23,667 nt of DNA from JBAZCO01 sp041654915 (GTDB lineage: Bacteria; Bacillota; Clostridia; Christensenellales; DTU072), in NCBI GenBank assembly GCA_041654915.1, contig JBAZCO010000015.1, positions 1 to 23,667 on the forward strand, written 5' to 3'. A model generated the notes under the pieces. It was not told the DNA's origin and ran no database searches. It saw nothing but the letters and a program-made list of their open reading frames with translations. Within the stretch, counting starts at the first letter, position 1; every line of letters starts with the position of its first letter. A program made the translations under genes and the position numbers. Of this stretch, positions 15,096 through 21,321 are shown piece by piece.

Positions 15096-16832
15096 ATGTC
15101 AAAACCATACAAGGGATTTGAACCCCAATGGATAAAAGAGCGTGCGCCCAAAGACAGCTACCGAAATATATTTAAATGGGGCGACCCCGAGTATTACAAA
15201 ATCCCCAAAGAAAGCTTGTATAAAATGCTAAAAGAGCAGTTTGGGATGACAGATGACGATTTTAAGGAAACTAAAGAACTAGGTATGGAGAAAGTAGAGT
15301 TTGATGTTCCCATCACACTCACCGCCGAACAAATTGCCGAGCTAGAAAGAATCTCTGGCAAAGAGAATGTGAAAACCGATGATTACAGTCGTCTTTCGGT
15401 TGCCTATGGAAAGACAATGTACGACCTACTTCGCCTTAGAAAAAGAATAGTAGAAAACATACCTGATGTGGTAGTATATCCCTCTGAGTGCGAAGAAGTG
15501 GAGGAGATTGTAGCGTTTTGTACACGAGAGAAAATACCGCTGTATGTTTATGGCGGCGGTTCGTCTGTCACCCGTGGCGTAGAGTGTATGAAGGGCGGAA
15601 TTTCGCTAGATATGCGTGCCAACTTTAATAAGGTAATCGAATTTAATGAGATAAACCAAACAATCACCGTGCAAGCGGGAATGAGCGGACCAGACCTTGA
15701 AAAGGCTCTAAACGAAGCGCCGGAAAGGTTTGGCACAAAGTTGCGCTATACTTCTGGGCATTTTCCCCAATCGTACGAGTATAGTTCGGTTGGCGGTTGG
15801 GTGGTGACAAGGGGAGCGGGGCAAAACTCAACATACTTTGGCAAGATTGAGCATCTTGTATTAGGACAAGAGTATGCAACGCCTGCGGGCAAGATTGTGG
15901 GCGATAACTATGCCGCAAAGGCAACAGGTCCGGACATCAACCAAATAATGATGGGCAGCGAGGGCGCATACGGAGTGCTTACAAAGGTAACCTTGAGGGT
16001 ATTCCGCTATATGCCAGAAAACCATATTAGGTTTTCGTTTATGTTCAAAAATTGGGAAGATGCGCAAGCAGCGGCACGGGAGATAATGCAATATCAAGCG
16101 GGCTATCCGTCGGTATTCCGTCTATCCGACCCCGAGGAAACCGAAGTTATGATGCGCCTTTATAGTGTAGACGATATCCCTGTGCTTAGCAGTGTGCTTA
16201 AAAAGCGGGGCTATCTACCTAACCAAAGATGCTTATTTTTGGGCTTTACAGACGGGGAGCGAGGCTTTTGCAAAAATCTAGCAAAAAATGTACGCAAAGT
16301 CAGCCGCCGTTTTGGGGGGATGAGCCTAACAGGACTGCCCGTAAAGAGCTGGGAGAAAGGGCGGTTTACCGACCCATATTTGCGTGACACCATGCAAGAT
16401 TTTGGCATAATGACAGATACTTTAGAGTGTACCGTCAATTGGGATAATATGCCCCATGTGCATAAAATGGTGCGTGAATATTGCAAATCTCGCCCCAACA
16501 CCGTATGTATGACGCATATGTCGCACGCATACCCGCAAGGCGCAAACCTATACTTTATTTTTATAGCAAAAATGACTGAGCTTGACGAGTTTATTGACTA
16601 TCACCGTGGCATACTCGACCATATCCAAAAATCGGGTGCGGCAATCAGCCACCACCACGGGGTGGGCAAGATGTTTGCGCCGTGGCTAGAAGGGCAAATT
16701 GGCACAAACCAAATGGAAATATTCAAAGTTCTCAAGCGTCACCTCGACCCCGACAACCTAATGAACCCAGGCGGCACAATAGGATTAGACCTAAAAGAAG
16801 AGGAAAAGCGATTTATACGCCCCAAATGGTAA
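15096..16832 (+). CDS. AGPS-like FAD-binding enzyme (alkylglycerone-phosphate synthase family)
   Basis: The 578-residue protein has a PCMH-type FAD domain (VYGGGSSVTRG at 151-161, SSVGGWVVTRGAGQNS near 230) and a C-terminal cap like that of alkylglycerone-phosphate synthase. Features shared with AGPS are FRLSD with R342, SHAYPQGANLYF with Y479, and the histidine triplet SHHHGVGK (H519-H521). Eukaryotic AGPS swaps the acyl group of acyl-DHAP for a fatty alcohol to make an ether bond. The family also includes glycolate/lactate-type oxidases, so the reaction is not proven. AGGAGG lies 8 bases before the ATG. A 33-base gap separates it from the kinase gene. Directly after its stop comes a structured repeat element that contains a terminator. 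Confidence 0.82.
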   Translation: MSKPYKGFEPQWIKERAPKDSYRNIFKWGDPEYYKIPKESLYKMLKEQFGMTDDDFKETKELGMEKVEFDVPITLTAEQIAELERISGKENVKTDDYSRLSVAYGKTMYDLLRLRKRIVENIPDVVVYPSECEEVEEIVAFCTREKIPLYVYGGGSSVTRGVECMKGGISLDMRANFNKVIEFNEINQTITVQAGMSGPDLEKALNEAPERFGTKLRYTSGHFPQSYEYSSVGGWVVTRGAGQNSTYFGKIEHLVLGQEYATPAGKIVGDNYAAKATGPDINQIMMGSEGAYGVLTKVTLRVFRYMPENHIRFSFMFKNWEDAQAAAREIMQYQAGYPSVFRLSDPEETEVMMRLYSVDDIPVLSSVLKKRGYLPNQRCLFLGFTDGERGFCKNLAKNVRKVSRRFGGMSLTGLPVKSWEKGRFTDPYLRDTMQDFGIMTDTLECTVNWDNMPHVHKMVREYCKSRPNTVCMTHMSHAYPQGANLYFIFIAKMTELDEFIDYHRGILDHIQKSGAAISHHHGVGKMFAPWLEGQIGTNQMEIFKVLKRHLDPDNLMNPGGTIGLDLKEEEKRFIRPKW

Positions 16833-16836
16833 GAGA

Positions 16837-16954
16837 GGAAAAACACGGGGCGCAACTTTAATTAAATGGCGATAGTTCGCTTAAAAGACAACCTTTACCA
16901 AAAGCGCAAGTTTTCAAAAAGACTTGCGCTTTTTTTTGCGCCCCGTGTTTTTCC
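16837..16954. repeat. Structured repeat element copy 1, with operon terminator
   Basis: The ends GGAAAAACACGGGGCGCAA (16837-16855) and TTGCGCCCCGTGTTTTTCC (16936-16954) are perfect 19-bp inverted repeats. Inside, AAAGCGCAAGT (16901-16911) pairs with ACTTGCGCTTT (16922-16932) and is followed by a T-run, so it should terminate the operon that ends four bases before the element. Positions 16846-16962 are repeated exactly at 17111-17227. The interior string CGCTT can also pair with AAGCG downstream. Confidence 0.85.
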
Positions 16955-17001
16955 ATACGCACTTTGCGTGTCTTTCGGGCGCTTTTCCCAAAAGTCCCCG
17001 C

Positions 17002-17081
17002 ACTCGTGTACCGCCTGTACACTTCGGCGGTTGCTTTTAGCAAAATCATCCCAAAATCCAAAGCAAATTGCTACTGCCGTA
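17002..17081. repeat. 80-bp module D, copy 1
   Basis: The 80 bases are repeated at 17581-17660 with three mismatches that I can see. The module contains the hairpin GTGTAC-CGCC-TGTACAC and ends with CAAATTGCTACTGCCGTA. A shorter piece, CAAATTGCTACTGCC, recurs near 18282. Confidence 0.8.
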
Positions 17082-17109
17082 CATTAGCCAGCTAAAACAG
17101 GGTTAGTTT

Positions 17110-17219
17110 GCGGGGCGCAACTTTAATTAAATGGCGATAGTTCGCTTAAAAGACAACCTTTACCAAAAGCGCAAGTTTTCAAAAAGACTTGCGCTTTTTT
17201 TTGCGCCCCGTGTTTTTCC
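17110..17219. repeat. Structured repeat element copy 2
   Basis: It is identical to copy 1 over 117 bases (17111-17227), including the inner terminator-like hairpin. The left end beyond CGGGGCGCAA differs from copy 1, so the extended outer stem is shorter here. No gene lies directly upstream, so it does not simply serve as a gene terminator. Confidence 0.85.
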
Positions 17220-17250
17220 ATACGCACCTTTGCTTAGTCTTTTTTGGGGA

Positions 17251-17363
17251 ATAAAAACATATGGCGCAATATTTTTTGGCGAACTGTTTTCCAAATTCAA
17301 ACATTACCAAAAGCATAGTTTTTCTAACATTCTTGTTTAGAGAGTTTGCGCCATAGTTTTTAT
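17251..17363. repeat. Structured repeat element copy 3, diverged inside
   Basis: The outer arms TATGGCGCAA (17260-17269) and TTGCGCCATA (17346-17355) pair perfectly, and ATAAAAAC before and GTTTTTAT after extend the stem with one extra base. The arm sequence differs from copies 1 and 5 but stays paired. The interior is mostly unlike the others. Confidence 0.75.
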
Positions 17364-17424
17364 AAACCCGCATCTTTTTGCGCCTTTTGGCTGTATTTAA
17401 ACGGCTAGCGGGGCTTGTAAGCCC

Positions 17425-17467
17425 AAATGCCCCCTGTCGTACTGCTTGTACGACTTAGGGAGCATTT
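17425..17467. repeat. Hairpin module C, copy 1
   Basis: AAATGCCCCC and AGGGAGCATTT flank an inner TCGTAC-TGCTT-GTACGA hairpin. It is preceded by GGGCTTGTAAGCCC, another short hairpin. The same module, with changed bases, follows elements 5 and 6 at 18659-18702 and 19136-19178. Confidence 0.75.
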
Positions 17468-17580
17468 CCGTTCAACCCCACCTCAAAAATCACCCGAAAA
17501 TATGCTGTTGCAAACCTCTAACAATCGCAAACAGAGTTTGTTTTACTTTGGTTTATGCTTTTATTTATGAATTTTCCGCC

Positions 17581-17660
17581 ACTCGTGTACCGCCTGTACA
17601 CTTCGACGGTTACTTTTTGCAAAATCATCCCAAAATCCAAAGCAAATTGCTACTGCCGTA
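17581..17660. repeat. 80-bp module D, copy 2
   Basis: Near-identical to 17002-17081. It is followed by module B, starting at about 17682. Confidence 0.8.
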
Positions 17661-17681
17661 TCCTATCAAACTTAAACGGGG

Positions 17682-17856
17682 TTGCGGAACGCAACAATAT
17701 TTAAAAAAATTCTATAAATAGAATATCCAAATGGGGGAAAACAGAACGGTAGCCTTGTTCATTACAAACAAATGGTTAGCGACAAGCCTTATCATAGGGG
17801 AAAGTTATGAGAAAGAAGGGGGTTTAAGGGGGAAACAAAGAGCTTGTTTTCCCCTT
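17682..17856. repeat. Module B copy 1 with AAGAGCT-loop hairpin
   Basis: It starts with TTGCGGAACGCAA, a small hairpin, continues through ATATCCAAATGGGGGAAAA and AAAGTTATGAGAAAGAAGGG, and ends with a 12-bp hairpin (17826-17837 with 17845-17856, loop AAGAGCT). The same series is found at 18772-18950. Confidence 0.75.
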
Positions 17857-17864
17857 ATAGAGTT

Positions 17865-17978
17865 GTTAAAACATAGGGCGCAATTTTAATATAGTGTGGT
17901 AGTCGCTTAAAAAACTACCGTCACCGCAAGCGTTAGTCTTTCAAACAGATTGCGCTTTTTTTCTGCCCCCATTTTTTC
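17865..17978. repeat. Structured repeat element copy 4, mosaic
   Basis: The left half, starting GTTAAAACATAGGGCGCAA, is nearly identical to copies 5 and 6, including the GGTAGT...ACTACC hairpin around CGCTTAAAAA. The right half resembles copy 1 (TTGCGC, T-run, CTGCCCCCATTTTTTC). The outer ends therefore pair only partly, as expected from recombination between two subtypes. Confidence 0.7.
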
Positions 17979-18080
17979 TCGTATCTTTATATGTATCTAT
18001 TTAAGGTATATTAGGTAGCAAATAAAAAGCCGACCGAGATGAACCCACCATATTAATACGAATCGCTCCCCAAAGAGAGA

Positions 18081-18144
18081 GGCGGCAACACTCCCCTATA
18101 ATAGCATATGCTAAAATTATAACAGAACTTTATACCTCTGTCTA
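18081..18144 (-). promoter_or_regulatory. Inverted copy of the 19641 promoter and transcript start
   Basis: On the minus strand TAGACA (18144-18139), 17 bases and TATAAT (18121-18116) form a near-consensus promoter, followed by the perfect dyad TAGCATATGCTA and GGGGAGTGTTGCCGCC (18096-18081), which is also found at 19693-19708 on the plus strand. Downstream on this strand, CGCTCCCC-type sequence is shared too, and the possible transcript reaches GGTCGGCTTTTT near 18025. No coding sequence is apparent. Confidence 0.55.
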
Positions 18145-18351
18145 TACCCAAAACAAAAAAAGGAGCGTCTGTTTAAATCTACCTCAAAACCACCACAAAA
18201 GCTGCCCCTACGCACTTTTAATAATTCAGATAGGGTTGTTTTTAAGAGAGATAAGAATCAAATTTATCCAAACCCCCTTGTCAAATTGCTACTGCCATAG
18301 CCTGTCAAACTTTTTGCGCACCCGCAATTTTATATAGATTCTTTTAGTATA

Positions 18352-18382
18352 GTTAGGGAACTATGCTCTTTAGTTCCCTAAC
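18352..18382. repeat. Perfect 12-bp hairpin with inverted AAGAGCA loop
   Basis: GTTAGGGAACTA (18352-18363) pairs with TAGTTCCCTAAC (18371-18382). Read on the minus strand the loop is AAGAGCA, the same as in the hairpin at 18920-18950, whose stem sequence is different. Confidence 0.8.
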
Positions 18383-18481
18383 AACCCTCCTTTCTCATAT
18401 ATTCCTCATATTATTAAAGTTATAGCATAATACTATCGCTATTTTGCCAACTTCAACCGTTAGTTTCCCCCTTATAGAATT

Positions 18482-18598
18482 GTTAAAACATAGGGCGCAA
18501 TTTTAATATAGTGTGGTAGTCGCTTAAAAAACTACCGTTACCGCAAGCGTTAACTTTTCAAATTATCTGCAATTAATTTTTGCGCCCTATGTTTTAAC
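18482..18598. repeat. Structured repeat element copy 5
   Basis: Perfect 19-bp outer inverted repeat: GTTAAAACATAGGGCGCAA (18482-18500) and TTGCGCCCTATGTTTTAAC (18580-18598). An inner hairpin GGTAGT (18515-18520) with ACTACC (18531-18536) encloses CGCTTAAAAA, and AAGCG downstream could pair with CGCTT of that loop as a pseudoknot. Confidence 0.85.
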
Positions 18599-18658
18599 TA
18601 TCCGCATCTTTTTGCGTCTTTTGGGTGTCTTTGAACGGCTAGCGGGGCATGTAAGCCC

Positions 18659-18702
18659 AAATGTTCCCTGCAAGTACCGCTTGTACGATTTCGGGAGCAT
18701 TT
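18659..18702. repeat. Hairpin module C, copy 2
   Basis: It follows element 5 at the same distance as copies 1 and 3 follow theirs and ends CGGGAGCATTT. Its inner arms are altered relative to the other two copies. Confidence 0.7.
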
Positions 18703-18771
18703 CCGTTCAAATGCACCTCAAAATCCATCAAAACCTGCTACTTGCCGCACATTGTCCAACTTTAAACAAAA

Positions 18772-18950
18772 GTTTGCGGAATGCAACAATATTTATGAAA
18801 GATTCTATAAATAAAATATCCAAATGGGGGAAAATAAAACGGCAGTCTTTTTCCCTATAAACAAATAGGTCAGCGACAAACCATATCAAAGGTGGAAAGT
18901 TATGAGAAAGAAGGGGGTTAAGGGGGAAACAAAGAGCATGTTTCCCCCTT
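18772..18950. repeat. Module B copy 2 with AAGAGCA-loop hairpin
   Basis: It is homologous to 17682-17856 along its length. The final hairpin AAGGGGGAAACA (18920-18931), loop AAGAGCA, TGTTTCCCCCTT (18939-18950) is perfectly paired, whereas copy 1 has a G-T pair. Confidence 0.75.
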
Positions 18951-18958
18951 ATAGAGTT

Positions 18959-19075
18959 GTTAAAACACAGGGCGCAATTTTAATATAGTATGGTAGTCGC
19001 TTAAAAAACCACCGTTACCGCAAGCGTTAACTTTTCAAATTATCTGCAATTAATTTTTGCGCCCTATGTTTTAAC
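18959..19075. repeat. Structured repeat element copy 6
   Basis: It is almost identical to copy 5 over 117 bases. The left arm has GTTAAAACACAGGGCGCAA, giving one mismatch with TTGCGCCCTATGTTTTAAC (19057-19075). The inner GGTAGT now faces ACCACC. Confidence 0.85.
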
Positions 19076-19135
19076 TATCCGCATCTTTTTGCGTCTTTTG
19101 GGTGTCTTTGAACGGCTAGCGGGGCTTGTAAGCCC

Positions 19136-19178
19136 AAATGCTCCCTATCGTACCGCTTGTACGACTATGGGAGCATTT
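19136..19178. repeat. Hairpin module C, copy 3
   Basis: AAATGCTCCC and GGGAGCATTT pair exactly around an inner TCGTAC-CGCTT-GTACGA hairpin. Confidence 0.78.
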
Positions 19179-19444
19179 CCGTTCAAATGCACCTCAAAAA
19201 CCACCCAAAAATCTGCTGCTGCCGTACCTTATCCAACTTTAAACGGGGTTATTGGTATTCGCTATCCGCTCCCGTATTATAGTTTTATAGCACAAAACGA
19301 AAGATAAGAAAAAGCAGAAAATATAAAACTCAAAGAAACCCAATATATAATATAAATCAAAAGACTTTTATCCCTCCAGACGGGAGGGGTTAGAGGTAGG
19401 TAATACTACATATAACGATTGTGGGGAGGGGCGGAGTTGCGGGT

Positions 19445-19480
19445 CAAACGCCGCCTCGGAAAGGGCGTTTGTCGGCTTTT
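19445..19480 (+). terminator. Terminator-like hairpin
   Basis: CAAACGCC (19445-19452) pairs with GGCGTTTG (19464-19471), followed after CGGC by a T-run at about 19476-19482. It would stop plus-strand transcription leaving the repeat mosaic. Confidence 0.55.
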
Positions 19481-19483
19481 TTG

Positions 19484-19518
19484 TATTACTTTTTTGCCCG
19501 AACTGCAAAAAAGTAATA
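19484..19518. repeat. Perfect 12-bp inverted repeat
   Basis: TATTACTTTTTT (19484-19495) and AAAAAAGTAATA (19507-19518) are exact reverse complements around an 11-base loop. It is AT-rich and could be a terminator for either direction or a protein-binding dyad. Confidence 0.7.
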
Positions 19519-19640
19519 TACATTATAAACAACAAAAAAACTATTTAAAATTTTTACTGTTATTTTCATAGCCAAATATTACAAATAATAATCAATCATA
19601 AATTGTTATTTAGCTTATACAACTCGAACGAAAATTGATA

Positions 19641-19669
19641 TTGACAACAGAAGGTCGAAAAGATATAAT
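19641..19669 (+). promoter_or_regulatory. Perfect consensus promoter, followed by a dyad, reading into the array
   Basis: TTGACA (19641-19646), exactly 17 bases, then TATAAT (19664-19669): both boxes and the spacing are ideal. The dyad TTAGCAATATGCTAA (19674-19688) covers the expected start point and could be an operator. No open reading frame with a ribosome binding site follows before position 20598. Confidence 0.75.
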
Positions 19670-19675
19670 AAAATT

Positions 19676-19915
19676 AGCAATATGCTAATATGGGGGAGTG
19701 TTGCCGCCCCACTGTTGGCGGAGAGGGAAAACAAATTGCTATTGTTTGGGGAGCGAGGGGGAGAGTAAGTAGTTGATGAGAGCTTTTGTATTGCAGTGTT
19801 TTTAAAGTGAGAGTATTGCCGTTCACCTTTTTGACGGGAGGGTAATTAATTGTTTTGAGTTGTGGGGCGAATTAATGCTTAAATAAAAGTGACCAAAAGC
19901 GCACCTTAAAAACAG
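19676..19915 (+). ncRNA. Candidate structured leader RNA ahead of the array (hypothetical)
   Basis: Downstream of the ideal promoter the sequence has no gene but can fold: CCGCC (19704-19708) with GGCGG (19717-19721), and AAACAA with TTGTTT around ATTGCTA near 19729-19747. The first part is shared with the inverted copy at 18081-18121. Transcription and RNA nature are inferred from the promoter only; the 3' end is unknown and may lie beyond the array. Confidence 0.35.
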
Positions 19916-20555
19916 GTTTTGATTGTAGCATACTTAGTAATCGTTACTTTTCTTTGCTTGGTGGGGACTTGATGAGTATAGGGTTTTTTGATTGTAGCAT
20001 ACTTGCTAACCGTTACTAAGCGCCGCACTATTATTATACTCCTCTGTACCGTTTTGATTGTAGCATACTTAGCGACCGTTAGCTACTTGTCCCCATATGC
20101 ACAACTGACAGCAAGTCGTTTTGATTGTAGCATACTTGGTAATCGTTACTTTTCTTTGCTTGGTGGGGACTTGATGAGTATAGGGTTTTTTGATTGTAGC
20201 ATACTTGCTAACCGTTACCAAACGCCGCACTATTAATATACTCCTCTGTACCGTTTTGATTGCAGCACACTTAGTAGTCGTTACTTTTCTTTGCTTGGTG
20301 GGAGCTTGATGAGTATAGGGTTTTGATTGTAGCATACTTGCTAACCGTTACCAAGCACCGCACTATTATTATGCTCCTCTGTACCGTTTTGATTGTAGCA
20401 TACTTGCTAACCGTTACCAAGCACCGCACTATTATTATGCTCCTCTGTACCGTTTTGATTGTAGCATACTTAGCGACCGTTAGCTACTTGTCCCATATGC
20501 ACGACTGACGGCAAGTTGTTTTGATTGCAGCATACTTAGTAACCGTTAGCGGGTT
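19916..20555 (+). repeat. Ten-copy array of a 66-69 bp unit in three variants (CRISPR-like period)
   Basis: A conserved 20-base core GTTTTGATTGTAGCATACTT, with slight variation, recurs ten times; GATTG lies at 19921, 19990, 20056, 20123, 20192, 20258, 20325, 20391, 20457 and 20523. Each core is followed by a short CGTTA-containing dyad and then one of three 34-36 base segments, in the order A, B, C, A, B, A, B, B, C, and then unique sequence. A contains GGTGGGGACTTGATGAG, B contains CGCACTATTATTA and C contains CTACTTGTCCCCATATG, with small losses in some copies. Repeat length and period look like CRISPR, but the between-segments recur and the repeats vary, opposite to a working CRISPR array. 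No cas gene is in the window. Confidence 0.88.
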
Positions 20556-20598
20556 TTATGGATATTATCGCATAAGGGAAATTTTTAAAAGTGTGTTT

Positions 20599-21321
20599 TT
20601 AAGGCTCTAGAAGGGGTATTTTTTCCTTGTGTAGCTTATTGTTTTTTGTTGTTAGGCGAAAAGCTGAGCCGCCCGAGGAGAGTGCTCCGACTAAAGTTCC
20701 GTTTTCAAGGAGGATGGCGGCATTGTTTTCTATTGCAAGTGCGGTTTTGGCCTGGCTAAGGATAAGTGCGTCAAACTCCTCTTGCCGCTCGTTGTAGTGA
20801 GGGGTGATAAAGCCCGTTACCCAGCCCAAACCGCTTAACACGGCATAGTCGCTTTGCTCGCCTCGCAACATAAAGGAGTCCGTATACATTTGCTCAAACC
20901 AACAGATTGCACCAGCAGAAAGCCCTGCAAGAATCACTCCCCGCTGATAGGCGGAATAGATTAGCTTGTCTATGCCTGTTTTTTTCCAAACATCTAGCAT
21001 AAAGGCAGTGTCGCCGCCGCCGATATATATCATATCGGCCGCCTCTATTTTTGTGACAATCTTTTCGTAGGGGATGTTTTTCTTGGTGAGCAAAGCTACA
21101 TCCGCTTTCAAGCCGAAGTCGGAAGTGTAGGTCTTGCGAAAGGTGTTAAAGTAGGGCAAGCTGTCGTGGCTTGCCGTGGGAAAAAACAGCGCATTGGCAC
21201 GCCGCTCTCCCGCCCGCTCTTTTGCAAGATTTGCTATATATTTATCTATTGAGTTTGTTTCTTTAGCTCTAAGCTCTCCGCCGCCTATTGCGACAATCCT
21301 ATTCGGTACTTTCCTCGACAT
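20599..21321 (-). CDS. Peptidase E-like S51 family protein
   Basis: The 240-residue cytoplasmic protein has the glutamine-amidotransferase-like fold of peptidase family S51: NRIVAIGGGEL at the start, MIYIGGGDTAFML near 98-109, and the nucleophile elbow AGLSAGAICWF with Ser135. FITPHYNERQEEF holds a likely catalytic histidine. The characterised members are peptidase E, which cuts Asp-X dipeptides, and cyanophycinase; the short length favours the peptidase E type. It starts inside the end of the upstream symporter gene (23-base overlap) with its own AAAGGA ribosome binding site, so the two are coupled. Confidence 0.85.
   Translation of the reverse strand: MSRKVPNRIVAIGGGELRAKETNSIDKYIANLAKERAGERRANALFFPTASHDSLPYFNTFRKTYTSDFGLKADVALLTKKNIPYEKIVTKIEAADMIYIGGGDTAFMLDVWKKTGIDKLIYSAYQRGVILAGLSAGAICWFEQMYTDSFMLRGEQSDYAVLSGLGWVTGFITPHYNERQEEFDALILSQAKTALAIENNAAILLENGTLVGALSSGGSAFRLTTKNNKLHKEKIPLLEP

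Noticed and set aside
16866..17340. Two small open frames starting MAIVRLKDNLYQKRK
   Set aside because: They fall wholly inside element copies 1 and 2, are identical because the DNA repeat is identical, run through the inner terminator hairpin, and have no ribosome binding site.
18482..18598. Integron attC site
   Set aside because: The ends begin GTTAAAA and finish TTTTAAC, the reverse of the attC order, and the arms are fully symmetrical without the extrahelical bases of attC.
17446..19307. Open frames of 70-90 codons in the repeat mosaic
   Set aside because: They cross hairpin modules, share sequence only as DNA repeats, and resemble no protein family I know.
19988..20508. Plus-strand peptides with VLIVAYLLTVTK repeats through the array
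   Set aside because: The 66-bp period keeps the frame by chance in some units, but other units (67 and 69 bp) break it, and no ribosome binding site precedes the starts.
19916..20555. Working CRISPR array
   Set aside because: Spacer-like segments recur (three types only), repeats vary at the 3' end together with the next segment, and no cas gene is visible. Reported as a tandem array instead.
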